46,023 bases of DNA from a bacterium (GCA_029945665.1 JAQSCZ010000020.1:1-46023), one strand, 5' to 3'. Counted from the stretch's first letter, positions 33,959 through 44,563 are shown. Notes: a model not told the origin generated them from the sequence alone. Numbers and translations are program-made.

Positions 33959-35197
33959 CTAAGACAGAATTAATTTTCTAAGCATCTCAAAGGCCATATT
34001 ATTAGAACGGCCTATGATATTAATTCTATCTCCAATAAAATTATACGTTTGAACAAGCGTTGTGTCTTTATTACATACGCCAATTACAACAGTCCCAACT
34101 GGCTTTTCAACACTACCACCACCTGGTCCGGCTACCCCTGAAACGGCTATTGCATAATCGGTAGCCAATCGCTCTCTAACGCCTTCTACCATTTGCAAAA
34201 CCACTTGCTCACTTACTGCGCCAACTGTTTCAAACAAGGTCGATTCAACACCAAGCTGGTGATGTTTTACAGAGTTACTATAACTCACAACAGAGCCTAC
34301 AAATACCTTCGATGCACCTGGAATCATGGTCATTTGATGAGAGATATAACCACCTGTGCAACTCTCCGCTAAGCTCAAAGTTTGGTTTCTATGACTCAAT
34401 AAATTAAAAATAATTTCTGCCATACTTAAATCTTCTGTCGCCACAACTGCCTCACCTAAGATATTCATTATTGCAGTTGTATAAACATCTATCTCCTTAA
34501 TAATATCTGAACCACTCTGCTCTACACCGGTTAATCGCAATCTAACAATATTCCAGTTTGGCAAATAAGCCAACTTAATGTAAGCAGGTAAACTATCTTC
34601 AACCTGTTCAATTCTTTTTGCCAAAATAGATTCGGCAACATTGATGGTAATAATTGTTTTATGAAATAATTTGGGTTGTGAAAAGCGTTCGTTAATTAAT
34701 GGCAAGGCTTTAAATTCAAAAATATTTTTCATTTCATACGGCACACCGGGCATACTAATAATAATTTTTCCATTATACTCAAACCACATACCAGGCGCCG
34801 TCCCCCATTCATTATTGAGCGTGAGACATCCTTCAGGTAATTCTGCCTGCAGCTTATTAGTTTCTAACATTTCGCGTCCTCTGTTCTTAAAAAACATTTC
34901 CAATTGCGCCAACACGACATGGTCTGTTCGCCAACCCATTCCAAAATAATCAGCCAGTGTCTTTTTAGTAATATCATCTTTCGTTGGTCCTAAACCACCT
35001 GTTATAATTATGAGCTCACTCCGATCTAAACATTCCGACAATTGCAATTTAATCTCTTCTGAATTATCGCTTATTGAATTAATTCGGTGGATTTTAATCC
35101 CGTATTTATTTAACATTTGCCCCAACCAAGCACTGTTGGTATCAACGACCTGGCCTATTAACAATTCGTCTCCTATGGTTATTATTTCTGCACGCAT
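33959..35197 (-). CDS. cinA: CinA: nicotinamide-nucleotide amidase / competence-damage protein
   Basis: A 412-residue two-domain CinA. The N-terminal MoCF-like domain has ITIGDELLIGQVVDTNSAWLG and ITGGLGPTKDDITKKTLA; the C-terminal amidase domain has LAESCTGGYISHQMT, GSVVSYSNSVK and AVSGVAGPGGG. The C-terminal domain removes ammonia from nicotinamide mononucleotide for pyridine nucleotide recycling. The start is ATG 35197; a TTG at 35200 adds one residue. It is convergent with the AIM24 gene; the 250 bases before dnaE hold no other feature. Confidence 0.96.
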   Translation of the reverse strand: MRAEIITIGDELLIGQVVDTNSAWLGQMLNKYGIKIHRINSISDNSEEIKLQLSECLDRSELIIITGGLGPTKDDITKKTLADYFGMGWRTDHVVLAQLEMFFKNRGREMLETNKLQAELPEGCLTLNNEWGTAPGMWFEYNGKIIISMPGVPYEMKNIFEFKALPLINERFSQPKLFHKTIITINVAESILAKRIEQVEDSLPAYIKLAYLPNWNIVRLRLTGVEQSGSDIIKEIDVYTTAIMNILGEAVVATEDLSMAEIIFNLLSHRNQTLSLAESCTGGYISHQMTMIPGASKVFVGSVVSYSNSVKHHQLGVESTLFETVGAVSEQVVLQMVEGVRERLATDYAIAVSGVAGPGGGSVEKPVGTVVIGVCNKDTTLVQTYNFIGDRINIIGRSNNMAFEMLRKLILS

Positions 35198-35447
35198 CAA
35201 TTAATGATTATTTTGAACATGCAAATATGGTTTATTTTTAAAGGAAATAAAGGAATAAATGTATTGACTGCAACAATTTTAAAAGTATGTATTAAAAGTA
35301 AATTTAAAAAATTATCCCTTTTAATTTAAAAAATAAAATCAAAAACAGCTAATGGGTAAATTTAACACCCCAAATTTTTAATTATTAACACCCTTTTTCA
35401 AACTCAAAAACAATGTTAATTTTACATTTTCAAATTTACTATTATCA

Positions 35448-38400
35448 ATGCCTGAATTTACACACCTTCACTGCCATACACAATTTTCACTTTTAGATGG
35501 GGCCGCTAGCATTGAAAATCTATTTAAAAAGGCTGTTGCAGATAAACAGAAAGCCATTGCCATCACCGACCATGGCAACATGTTTGGCGTTTTTAATTTT
35601 GTTGCAGAAGCAGCAAAACACAACAAAAAAGAAGATACAATTAAAGCCATTGTCGGATGCGAATTTTATTTGACAGAAGATCGTTATCGAAAAGAATTCA
35701 CCAAGGACGATCGCGATATAAGACACCATCAATTGCTACTTGCAAAAAATGCAAACGGCTATAAGAACCTGTCAAAACTTTGCTCTCTCGGCTATATTGA
35801 TGGCATGTATAGCAAATGGCCTAGAATTGATAAAAGTTTGATTCTAAAGTACCACGAAGATTTAATCGCTACGACTTGTTGCCTTGGGGCCATTGTACCC
35901 AAAATGATTATGAAAAAAGGGGAAGATGCTGCTGAAAAGGAATTCCTTTGGTGGTTAGATATCTTTGGCGAAGACTATTATGTAGAACTTCAACGCCATG
36001 GACTAGCCGACCAAGATAAAGTCAATGAGGTGCTCATCAGATTTGCAAGAAAACACAATGTAAAAATGATTGCTACCAATGATTCTCATTATGTTGAAAA
36101 AGACGATTACAATGCACATGATATTTTACTTTGTGTAAATACCGGGGAAAAACAAAGTACGCCTAAAGCAAGTGATTTGGATGGAGGTGATGAGAATTTC
36201 AACAAGGGAAAACGCTTCGCTTTCCCAAATGACAATTTCTATTTCAAAACGCAAGCGGAAATGAATACCCTTTTTTCCGATATACCCGAAGCCATTGATA
36301 ATACTGGCGATATTGTGAGTAAAATTGAACCGCTTAAATTAAAGCAGGACATAATGCTTCCTAATTTCCCCATTCCTGAAGGGTTTCAGTCGCAAGATGA
36401 CTATTTAGAATCGCTTACTTTTGAAGGAGCAAAAAGACGCTATGGTGAAATTGATCAAGAAATTGAAGATCGCTTGAAATTTGAATTGTTTACAATTCGC
36501 ACCATGGGATTTGCAGGATACTTTCTTATCGTAGCAGATTTTATTAAAGCCGGTCGTGATATTGGCGTTATTATTGGTCCCGGCAGGGGTTCTGCAGCAG
36601 GTAGCGCCGTTGCGTATTGTATTGGTATTACCAATATCGACCCTATTAAATATAAACTACTGTTTGAACGTTTTCTAAACCCAGATCGCAAAAGCATGCC
36701 GGATATTGATACTGACTTTGATGACGAAGGCAGAGAAAAAGTGATTCAATATGTTGTAGAAAAATATGGCAAAAACCAAGTGGCACAAATTGTTACCTAT
36801 GGTAAGATGGCCGCTAAAATGAGTGTTAAAGATGTTGCGCGAGTTATGGATTTGAATATGGAAGAATCCAATAGTATCACAAAGCTCGTTCCTGCAAAAC
36901 CACTGGGACTAACATTAAAGCAAGTAATTAATGCAAAAATAGAAGGCGTAAAAGAAGAAGCGATTGATATCGAAGACGAAGACCATGCAGAAGAAATTGC
37001 CAACAGAGACACAATCCAACTTCGACAAGAAGATATTCCAGGTGTTATGCAACTTAGGGAATGGCATGCTAATAAATCAGAAATAAGAGGTGAAGTATTA
37101 AGGCAAGCTTTGCTGCTCGAGGGCTCTGTTAGAAATACAGGCGTGCATGCAGCAGGTATTATAATAGCTCCAAAAGATTTAACCGATATTGTACCAATAG
37201 CTGTCGCAAAGGATTCTACCCTATTCCTTACCCAATACGACGGCAAAGTAATTGAAGAATCAGGCGTTATTAAGATGGACTTTTTAGGATTAAAAACCCT
37301 TTCAATCATAAGAACAGCATTACAACTTATTAAGAAAAATCACAATGTTGACATTGATATTGACACCGTTCCATTAGATGACGAAAAAACATTTGCCTTG
37401 TATCAAAGAGGCGAAACAACCGGTACTTTTCAGTTTGAGAGCCCAGGCATGCAAAAACATTTAAAGGATTTGAAACCTGATAAATTCGAAGATTTAATTG
37501 CCATGAACGCCTTGTATCGCCCAGGACCAATGGAATATATTCCACAATTTATTAAACGAAAATTAGGCCTGGAAGAAATACAATACGACATACCTGAAAT
37601 GAAAGAATACCTTGAAGAAACTTATGGTATTACTGTCTATCAAGAGCAAGTGATGCTGCTCAGTCAGAGTATTGGTGGCTTTAGCAAAGGAGATGCCGAT
37701 GTACTCAGAAAAGCCATGGGTAAAAAGCAAATTGAGGTACTTAATAAAATGAAAGGGCAATTTTTGGAAGGTTCGGCATCCAAAGGTTTTGATACGAAAA
37801 TTTGCACAAAAATTTGGACGGATTGGGAAGCATTTGCTTCCTATGCATTTAATAAATCACACTCCACATGCTATGCATTTGTAGCCTATCAGACAGGTTA
37901 TTTAAAAGCACATTATCCTGCAGAATACATGGCAGCAATTTTAGCGAACAACACAACTAATATTGAAAAAATTAGTTTAATGATGGAGGAATCCAAGAAA
38001 ATCAATATCCCTGTTTTAGGTCCCGATGTGAATGAAAGTGATATACAATTTGCGGTTAACAACAAGGGTGAGATAAGATTTGGATTATGCGCTGTAAAAG
38101 GAGTTGGCGAGGCTGCGGCACTAGAAGTAATCACCGAACGCGATAAAAACGGACCATATAAAAATATATTCGATTTAACTAAGCGCTGCAATTTAAGAAG
38201 TGTCAGTAAAAAAACCTTGGAAGCATTGGTAAAAGGTGGTGGTTTTGACTTCGACAAAAACTACCACAAAGCGCAATACTTGCGCGAAGGAGAAAATGGT
38301 ACTGGTATAGAAATTGCCGTAAGGCATGGCATTAGAGAGCAAGAAAACGCAAATAGCTCTCAAAATTCCTTGTTTGGCGAGAGTACCCAAGAAACTTTTA

Positions 38401-39098
38401 CTGAACCACAACTTCCAAAAGCGGAAGAGTATACCATATTAGAAAATTGCAACATGGAAAAAGAAATGGTTGGTATTTTTATCAATCAACACCCAATGGA
38501 TACTTTTAAATTAGAATACGGTGTTTTAGCTAACACGAAACTGTTTGAACTGGAGAATTTAAAACTAATGCAAAACAAAAGTTCAAACATCATGGTTGGC
38601 GGCATTGTAACAAAGGTAGATTATCTCATTACAAAAACAGGCAAACAATTCTCAAAATTTACTATACAAGATTTTGATAGCCAGTTTACATTTTACAATT
38701 TTGGAACAAGCTACGATTTATTGAGACCAATTCTCTACGAAAATCAATTTTTACTTCTAAAATGCAAGGTAGAAAAGCCTAAATACAGCAATAAGGAACT
38801 GGATTTGAGTATTACTTCTGCAATGAAAATGGAAGATGTGAAAGACCGTTTCTTTAATGGCTTTGAGGTTAAAGTCTTTCTCAAAGATATTTCTCAGGCA
38901 CTGCTCGAAGAGTTAGATCTTATTTTCAAAAAGCATGTTGGCAAATTCCCTTTAAACGTTAGCTTGATTGATCAACAAAAGAAGTACACGATTGATATGT
39001 ATAGTTCAGATAAACGAATAGAAATCTGTGAAGAACTAATTAATGATCTAAATAAATTAGAAATCAATAACAAAATCATCACTTCAAATTTAAATTAG
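35448..39098 (+). CDS. dnaE: DNA polymerase III alpha subunit (DnaE type)
   Basis: A 1216-residue replicative polymerase. An N-terminal PHP domain starts FTHLHCHTQFSLLDG (His6, His8, His10 region); the C-family palm has PDIDTDFDDEGR with the metal-binding Asp419 and Asp421, and LYRPGPM in the fingers; HhH and OB-fold regions follow (LFELENLKLM... to about 1150). It carries the core polymerization activity on the chromosome and pairs with the sliding clamp encoded 5.5 kb away at 44589. The length is typical for Bacteroidota. Confidence 0.97.
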   Translation: MPEFTHLHCHTQFSLLDGAASIENLFKKAVADKQKAIAITDHGNMFGVFNFVAEAAKHNKKEDTIKAIVGCEFYLTEDRYRKEFTKDDRDIRHHQLLLAKNANGYKNLSKLCSLGYIDGMYSKWPRIDKSLILKYHEDLIATTCCLGAIVPKMIMKKGEDAAEKEFLWWLDIFGEDYYVELQRHGLADQDKVNEVLIRFARKHNVKMIATNDSHYVEKDDYNAHDILLCVNTGEKQSTPKASDLDGGDENFNKGKRFAFPNDNFYFKTQAEMNTLFSDIPEAIDNTGDIVSKIEPLKLKQDIMLPNFPIPEGFQSQDDYLESLTFEGAKRRYGEIDQEIEDRLKFELFTIRTMGFAGYFLIVADFIKAGRDIGVIIGPGRGSAAGSAVAYCIGITNIDPIKYKLLFERFLNPDRKSMPDIDTDFDDEGREKVIQYVVEKYGKNQVAQIVTYGKMAAKMSVKDVARVMDLNMEESNSITKLVPAKPLGLTLKQVINAKIEGVKEEAIDIEDEDHAEEIANRDTIQLRQEDIPGVMQLREWHANKSEIRGEVLRQALLLEGSVRNTGVHAAGIIIAPKDLTDIVPIAVAKDSTLFLTQYDGKVIEESGVIKMDFLGLKTLSIIRTALQLIKKNHNVDIDIDTVPLDDEKTFALYQRGETTGTFQFESPGMQKHLKDLKPDKFEDLIAMNALYRPGPMEYIPQFIKRKLGLEEIQYDIPEMKEYLEETYGITVYQEQVMLLSQSIGGFSKGDADVLRKAMGKKQIEVLNKMKGQFLEGSASKGFDTKICTKIWTDWEAFASYAFNKSHSTCYAFVAYQTGYLKAHYPAEYMAAILANNTTNIEKISLMMEESKKINIPVLGPDVNESDIQFAVNNKGEIRFGLCAVKGVGEAAALEVITERDKNGPYKNIFDLTKRCNLRSVSKKTLEALVKGGGFDFDKNYHKAQYLREGENGTGIEIAVRHGIREQENANSSQNSLFGESTQETFTEPQLPKAEEYTILENCNMEKEMVGIFINQHPMDTFKLEYGVLANTKLFELENLKLMQNKSSNIMVGGIVTKVDYLITKTGKQFSKFTIQDFDSQFTFYNFGTSYDLLRPILYENQFLLLKCKVEKPKYSNKELDLSITSAMKMEDVKDRFFNGFEVKVFLKDISQALLEELDLIFKKHVGKFPLNVSLIDQQKKYTIDMYSSDKRIEICEELINDLNKLEINNKIITSNLN

Positions 39099-39152
39099 TA
39101 GTTGGCTTAGAATGCATGCAAAAAACTTGTATTTGAGTTGAGACTTAAAACA

Positions 39153-39187
39153 AAAAAGGGGTTCAGTATTACACTGAACCCCTTTTT
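39153..39187. terminator. Bidirectional terminator between dnaE and the PKD protein gene
   Basis: Perfect 15-bp arms, AAAAAGGGGTTCAGT (39153-39167) and ACTGAACCCCTTTTT (39173-39187), with loop ATTAC. A/T runs at both ends let it stop transcription from both convergent genes. Confidence 0.93.
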
Positions 39188-39208
39188 AATATTTAATTAT
39201 TAAAACTA

Positions 39209-42200
39209 CTAATTAGCAACTGTAATCTTTGTTGTTGAGGTAACACCATTGATAGTTACTTTTACTAAGTAAATACCTTTGGCAACATCCCCTAAATTGA
39301 TAACAGTTGAATCTTCATTTGTAGATTGGCTAAGTATTTTACTGCCAAGTACATTGTATACTTCAATCTTCATACCATCGTTATTAGCGCTACTTACAGT
39401 AAATGTACCACTATTCGGATTCGGGTAAATGGCAACATTTGGATTGGATTTAAGACCATTAACAGCAAGATTTGCAGGAAGTGTTTTAGTTACTTCGCAA
39501 GTACAACCAGCAGCATTGGTAGCAATCATTTTCACTTTAAAGTTCCCTACATACTGATAACTATATGTTGGACTTGCAGTAGCAATTTTGCTTCCACCTT
39601 CACCAAAGAACCAATCATAGTTTTTGTAAGTACCAATTGCCGGTGTGAACTTATAATTCAAGAATCCTAAGTTTTGAACTGCAAAGTCACATGTTGGGGC
39701 TTCACTTACTGTAATTGAACTTGCAGATGTATCAGAACAACCAGCCGAATATGAAGCTACTAACGAAACAGTGTATGTAGTGGTAATTGCAGGATTATAC
39801 AAACGTTTTGGTGCAGGGTCGGTGCTACTTCCATTACCTAAATCCCAAACGTATTGGATGTTTCCTTTGTCCCCTTTTGTTAAGTTAACAAAATTTGCTA
39901 ATTCACCTGAACAAATATCTTGCACAGAAAAGCCAGCTTTTGGTTGAATCAATACATTAAACGATTTCGTTGCTGAAGCAGAACAACCATTGGTAAAGTC
40001 AGCCTTTAATGTTGCAGTGTAACTGCCTTCATTCGCCCATGTTTTGGTAACATTCTTGGTAGTATATGAAGTATTGTCGCTCAAGGTCCAAGTGTAACCA
40101 GGGTTAACTACAACTTCGTTTGTTGTATTTATTAAATTGGTAGGCTCTCCACTGCATAATTTGTTGTAAACAAATGTAGGTACTGGAGTAGGTTTAATCA
40201 CAACCTGTTTTGAAATTGAATCAGAGCAACCAAATTCAGAAACTGATCTTAATTTAACAGTATAAGTACCAGCGTTGGCATATGTATTATAGCCTTCATC
40301 TAAAGTGCTATATTTACCATCACCATAGCTCCAATATGAACCAGTTTCACCCAAAGCTATCGTACTATTGTTAGGGAATAAAATTTCAGTTTGAGCACAA
40401 ACAGGAGTTAAAGGAATTGTAAAGGCTGGTATAGGTTTGGAAAATTCGTAAGCATTTTTTGTCAAACTACTTACGCAACCATTAGATGAAACTTTCAATG
40501 TCACCTTGTATCCACCTGGTTTTGTGTAAAGGTGTGTTGGATTTGCAACTGAACTTGTTGGTGTGTTATCTCCAAAGTTCCAAACATAAGAAAGTGCACC
40601 ACTACCAATGGTTGTTTGATTAGCAAATTTAACCGCAGTACCCTCGCAGGCATTGGTTACTTTAAACTTAACTGTTGGCACTTCTGCAATACAAACTATA
40701 ATTGTTGTATCTTTTATTACATTCCAAGGAAAACTCTTGGTTACTAATCTTACATTATAACAACCATAAGTTGCAAATTGGTGCACTGGATTAGTCACAT
40801 CGGCACTATCTCCATCACCAAAATACCAAGTGTAAGAGCCTATTCCATCTTTGTTAACACCACAACCAATGGTTGTTATGTTATTGAATAATATGGCATC
40901 TCCATCGCACATAATAGCAGGCGTTGTAAAATTAGTTTTTGGTGTTGGTGCTACTTTAACAGTTCTCACAATAGTGGAATCGCAGAAATAAGGACCTAAA
41001 TCAATGTATGTAATTTTAAAGGTTACTAAACTATCACAAAGGTTAGAACTTGGATTGAATGTTAGTTTAGCATTTGTTGATGCTGTTGGGGTAGCTAAAG
41101 AATACTCTGTTGGAGCAACTACTACACCATATTTGGTTCTAACGTCGGCACCGGTAATACTCCAACTAGTTCCGTGGTTTGCATTGGTATAACCTGTAGG
41201 AGGTGTCATTTCATAGATCAACACTTTGCCCGGCTCGGTAATATCAGGTTGCGCTACTGAACCAACTTTAAATTGACCATTAAATGTGCTGCCTTTAATC
41301 ACATCTGCTCCAATCGGACGAGGATTCACGGTTACTTTCTGTGCAACACGTGTAGGATTTGCACAAGATTTTCTTGTAGTAACTTCTATGTCTATGGTAT
41401 AATTAGCAGCTGTTCCACTAGAACCGAACAAATTTGCTATAATAGTTCCTCCTTGTATGGTTAAATCAGCATTACTTACGCCTACACCGCTAGGCTTCGC
41501 GTAAATATAATTGGTTGAACCACTAGGGTTAGTGGTTATGTAGAAACCATAAACTTGACCTGCAACAAGGGAAAATTGATTGGCTGGTACTTTGCAAAAG
41601 CTTTGTCCACCTTGAACAAAGTTTCTACCTTTACCTGTAAATAACAGGGTCCAAGCACCTGAGTTAGTTGTAAAACCAACATAAGTACCTACTTTATAAT
41701 AAACATCACAAAAGGTATTACCATTAAAGGCTTGAGTTCTGAACATAATACTATCCATGATCATAGAACTAGTAGAAGTAATATTAACCATACCACCAGA
41801 ATAAGGTGTAGAATAATAACTAGTGCCTGTAAATCCATTGTTTAATTTACTAGGTGCGCTAAAACGCATGGCTTGTGCATAGAAAGTTGTTGTAGATCTA
41901 ATAATTGGTCCGTAAATAGCTTTACCCTGACCTAAAAATTTACCACCCACCGCTGCATCATACCATTGAATGGAATCACCACTTGATGCTGCAGTTGCAT
42001 TTAACAATGGACGACCAGTTCCACATTGTTTAAAATCTGTGGCTGATGGAGGTGAAGGATTTCCCAAATAATCTACAACCAAATTAGCTGTATCATTCGC
42101 TGCGACTGAGTCAATTAAAGCACCATTTGGCCTTGAAGTCCACAATTTAAAAGTATATTTCGTGTTGTTGGAAAAAGCAAACGCACTATTCATAGAAATA

Positions 42201-42913
42201 ACTGTATCCTTTTGTGATTTCAATTTGCCTGTAATGTATCTAGGAGTTTGTAAAACACCATTAATGCTCCAAAACAATCTAAAACTATCTAATCTTGTTT
42301 TACCAAAGTTAGTTATCGTTGCATTTAATGCTTGAGGGCTCGTGCAAATATCTGCCTTGGTGAATTTAGATACACCTGCATCATTCAATTTATCTGGCAA
42401 AAAGAATTGAAGTGTCATCGTTTGAGTAGGTGGGGTGCAATTACCTCCATTTACTGTTCCCCAATTTGCATTTGCAATGAGTGGATTGAAACTAACCGTA
42501 GCGGCGCAGCTACAAGTTGCAGAAGTTGAATTAACCGTTAACTCAACTTGATCTGATGATGTTCCACAAGAAGCAGCAGTGCACGCACCACCATTACCAA
42601 CTGTCCAAACATAGCCATCGCAAGATGCATTATAAGTTATTTTGGTGTACAAAGCCTGAGCTAACCTTCTGGTTATATAAGGATCGGTACAAGTGTAACC
42701 TGTGGTATTATAAGTACCTGAAGCGGTTACTTTAACAAATCTCTTGGAAGTAGTATCTAAACTACCGTAAAAAGTTTTCCAATTATCCCATTGTGAACTA
42801 CCCGGACAATATGTCGAGCCTGAGGAAAAACTTTCACTATAGATAACAGTCTGACCATTAAGGTTTGTCAGCCATGTTCCTAGAATGCATAAAACGAGTA
42901 CAATTTTTTTCAT
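39209..42913 (-). CDS. T9SS-exported protein with six PKD repeats
   Basis: A 1234-residue exported protein, ATG 42913, signal peptide ending LNGQ. The first 600 residues contain many Cys and an Ig-like part (FKQCGTGRPLLNATAA). From about residue 690 there are six PKD-type repeats with WxFGDG/WNFGD/WSYGDG/WDLGNG/WFFGEG and YxVxLxxxxxxGC endings. The C-terminal 75 residues (AIYPNPNSGTFTVSS...VYNVLGSKILSQ...GIYLVKV) are a type A T9SS sorting domain. It likely serves as a surface adhesin or structural protein; no enzyme domain was recognised. Its Asn/Thr/Ser-rich sequence is typical of such proteins. Confidence 0.92.
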   Translation of the reverse strand: MKKIVLVLCILGTWLTNLNGQTVIYSESFSSGSTYCPGSSQWDNWKTFYGSLDTTSKRFVKVTASGTYNTTGYTCTDPYITRRLAQALYTKITYNASCDGYVWTVGNGGACTAASCGTSSDQVELTVNSTSATCSCAATVSFNPLIANANWGTVNGGNCTPPTQTMTLQFFLPDKLNDAGVSKFTKADICTSPQALNATITNFGKTRLDSFRLFWSINGVLQTPRYITGKLKSQKDTVISMNSAFAFSNNTKYTFKLWTSRPNGALIDSVAANDTANLVVDYLGNPSPPSATDFKQCGTGRPLLNATAASSGDSIQWYDAAVGGKFLGQGKAIYGPIIRSTTTFYAQAMRFSAPSKLNNGFTGTSYYSTPYSGGMVNITSTSSMIMDSIMFRTQAFNGNTFCDVYYKVGTYVGFTTNSGAWTLLFTGKGRNFVQGGQSFCKVPANQFSLVAGQVYGFYITTNPSGSTNYIYAKPSGVGVSNADLTIQGGTIIANLFGSSGTAANYTIDIEVTTRKSCANPTRVAQKVTVNPRPIGADVIKGSTFNGQFKVGSVAQPDITEPGKVLIYEMTPPTGYTNANHGTSWSITGADVRTKYGVVVAPTEYSLATPTASTNAKLTFNPSSNLCDSLVTFKITYIDLGPYFCDSTIVRTVKVAPTPKTNFTTPAIMCDGDAILFNNITTIGCGVNKDGIGSYTWYFGDGDSADVTNPVHQFATYGCYNVRLVTKSFPWNVIKDTTIIVCIAEVPTVKFKVTNACEGTAVKFANQTTIGSGALSYVWNFGDNTPTSSVANPTHLYTKPGGYKVTLKVSSNGCVSSLTKNAYEFSKPIPAFTIPLTPVCAQTEILFPNNSTIALGETGSYWSYGDGKYSTLDEGYNTYANAGTYTVKLRSVSEFGCSDSISKQVVIKPTPVPTFVYNKLCSGEPTNLINTTNEVVVNPGYTWTLSDNTSYTTKNVTKTWANEGSYTATLKADFTNGCSASATKSFNVLIQPKAGFSVQDICSGELANFVNLTKGDKGNIQYVWDLGNGSSTDPAPKRLYNPAITTTYTVSLVASYSAGCSDTSASSITVSEAPTCDFAVQNLGFLNYKFTPAIGTYKNYDWFFGEGGSKIATASPTYSYQYVGNFKVKMIATNAAGCTCEVTKTLPANLAVNGLKSNPNVAIYPNPNSGTFTVSSANNDGMKIEVYNVLGSKILSQSTNEDSTVINLGDVAKGIYLVKVTINGVTSTTKITVAN

Positions 42914-42934
42914 AAATATGATATTATTTTTGGT

Positions 42935-42942
42935 CAAATCTA
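42935..42942 (-). promoter_or_regulatory. -7 element of the PKD protein gene; decides its start
   Basis: TAGATTTG on the minus strand fits TAnnTTTG, with TTTC at the -33 position exactly 19 bases upstream. Because it overlaps an in-frame TTG at 42937, translation must begin at ATG 42913. Confidence 0.6.
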
Positions 42943-43057
42943 TTTAAATATTTTGAATTTTGAAAAGGAATTGAGTAAAATTACTTACAAAGTTTAAACA
43001 ATTACAAAAAAATGACATAATTATTCCCATTTTAGCACATATTAAATACATTAATTC

Positions 43058-43065
43058 TATTTTTG
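43058..43065 (+). promoter_or_regulatory. -7 element of the FAD oxidase gene
   Basis: TATTTTTG fits TAnnTTTG and ends 5 bases before the ATG at 43071, which again predicts a leaderless or nearly leaderless message. The -33 box is not clear. Confidence 0.5.
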
Positions 43066-43070
43066 AACCA

Positions 43071-44471
43071 ATGGATTACAAAACAACCAAAGACTCTGAT
43101 TTAGCCTACTTTAAATCGTTTTTAACTGAATCTAATATCCTTACAGATAAGACCACTTTAGAAGGCTATGGAAAGGACCATACGGAAGACCTCTTTTTTG
43201 AACCAAGTTTAGTATTAATTCCTCAATTAACGCAGGATGTATCGAAAATTATGGCCTACTGCCATTTACATTGCATTCCAGTTACGCCGCGTGGCGCTGG
43301 CACTGGCTTAAGCGGTGGTTGTCTGCCTGTAAAAAAAGGGATTGTTTTGAGTTTAGAAAAATTTAATAAAATATTAAAAATCGACCCTTCAAATTACCAA
43401 GCCATTGTTGAACCAGGGGTTATTAACGAACATTTTCAAAACGAGGTGCAATTGCAAAACATGTTTTACCCACCAGACCCAGCTAGCAAAGGTAGCTGTA
43501 CACTAGGTGGCAATGTCGCTCATAGCAGTGGGGGCCCGCGATGCGTTAAATACGGAACAACCCGCGATTATATTTTGAATTTAGAAGTGGTTTTACCTAC
43601 AGGTGAAATTATACAAACTGGCGCCAACGTGTTAAAAAATTCTACCGGCTATAACCTCACCCAACTCATGGTTGGCAGCGAAGGAACCCTTGGAATTATT
43701 ACAAAAATAACCATCAAACTTTTGCCTTTCCCTGCTTATAATACACTGCTTTTGGCAGCATTTGATTCGGCCCTCGACGCTTGCAAATGTGTGCCAGCAA
43801 TACTCAATGCAGGCATTATTCCATCTGCTTTGGAATTTATGGATAAAAGAGGTGTCGAACTTTCCACTAAGGCCCATCAGATTACTTTTGACACAGAACA
43901 AGGAAATGCCTACTTATTAATTGAAGTAGATGCATTCACAAATGAAAATTTGATGCCTCAATGTGAAAAAATATATGAAGTCTTGGAAAAACACAATGTT
44001 AAGAATATTTTATTGGCAGAAGATACTGCTACTAAAGAAAAATTTTGGAAAATTCGAAGATCAATCGGCGAAGTAGTTAAAAAATTAAGCATTTATAAAG
44101 AAGAAGATACCGTTGTTACCCGCGCCAACTTACCCGAACTCTACGATTATATTAGTTATTTGAGTAATACCTATGGATTTGATTGTATCTGCTATGGCCA
44201 TGCGGGCGACGGCAATTTGCATGTCAATATTTTAAAATTAAAAATGTCTGATGATCAATGGAATATCGAATTACCAAAAGCCATCCGCCTCTTGTTTGAA
44301 AAATGCAAGGAGCTAGGCGGCACTATTAGTGGTGAACATGGCATTGGCTTAGTTCAAAAACCCTATCTAGATGTCGTATTTCAACCCATTCACTTTCAAT
44401 TAATGCAGGGAATCAAGCGAACATTCGACCCGCACGGAATTCTCAATCCCGATAAAATTTTCAATATGTAA
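43071..44471 (+). CDS. FAD-linked oxidase, GlcD/D-lactate dehydrogenase family
   Basis: A 466-residue flavoprotein. The FAD-binding PCMH domain shows TPRGAGTGLSGGCLPVKKG at 72-90 and GGNVAHSSGGPRCVKYG; the C-terminal FAD-oxidase domain has CYGHAGDGNLHVNIL and GGTISGEHGIGLVQKPYL, with the His residues typical of the GlcD active site. It oxidises a 2-hydroxy acid such as glycolate or D-lactate. GlcE and GlcF partners are not beside it, so D-lactate dehydrogenase activity with another electron acceptor is as likely as glycolate oxidase. Confidence 0.94.
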   Translation: MDYKTTKDSDLAYFKSFLTESNILTDKTTLEGYGKDHTEDLFFEPSLVLIPQLTQDVSKIMAYCHLHCIPVTPRGAGTGLSGGCLPVKKGIVLSLEKFNKILKIDPSNYQAIVEPGVINEHFQNEVQLQNMFYPPDPASKGSCTLGGNVAHSSGGPRCVKYGTTRDYILNLEVVLPTGEIIQTGANVLKNSTGYNLTQLMVGSEGTLGIITKITIKLLPFPAYNTLLLAAFDSALDACKCVPAILNAGIIPSALEFMDKRGVELSTKAHQITFDTEQGNAYLLIEVDAFTNENLMPQCEKIYEVLEKHNVKNILLAEDTATKEKFWKIRRSIGEVVKKLSIYKEEDTVVTRANLPELYDYISYLSNTYGFDCICYGHAGDGNLHVNILKLKMSDDQWNIELPKAIRLLFEKCKELGGTISGEHGIGLVQKPYLDVVFQPIHFQLMQGIKRTFDPHGILNPDKIFNM

Positions 44472-44555
44472 CTCACATGTAATTGCATATTGAAAATTCT
44501 TATACTTTGTTAATAAAAGCTCCAATTATGTGTATAGTGGGATAGTCAGAATATT

Positions 44556-44563
44556 TACTTTCG
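44556..44563 (+). promoter_or_regulatory. Candidate -7 element of dnaN
   Basis: TACTTTCG has one mismatch to TAnnTTTG and lies 25 bases before the ATG at 44589. No -33 element is evident. Confidence 0.4.
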
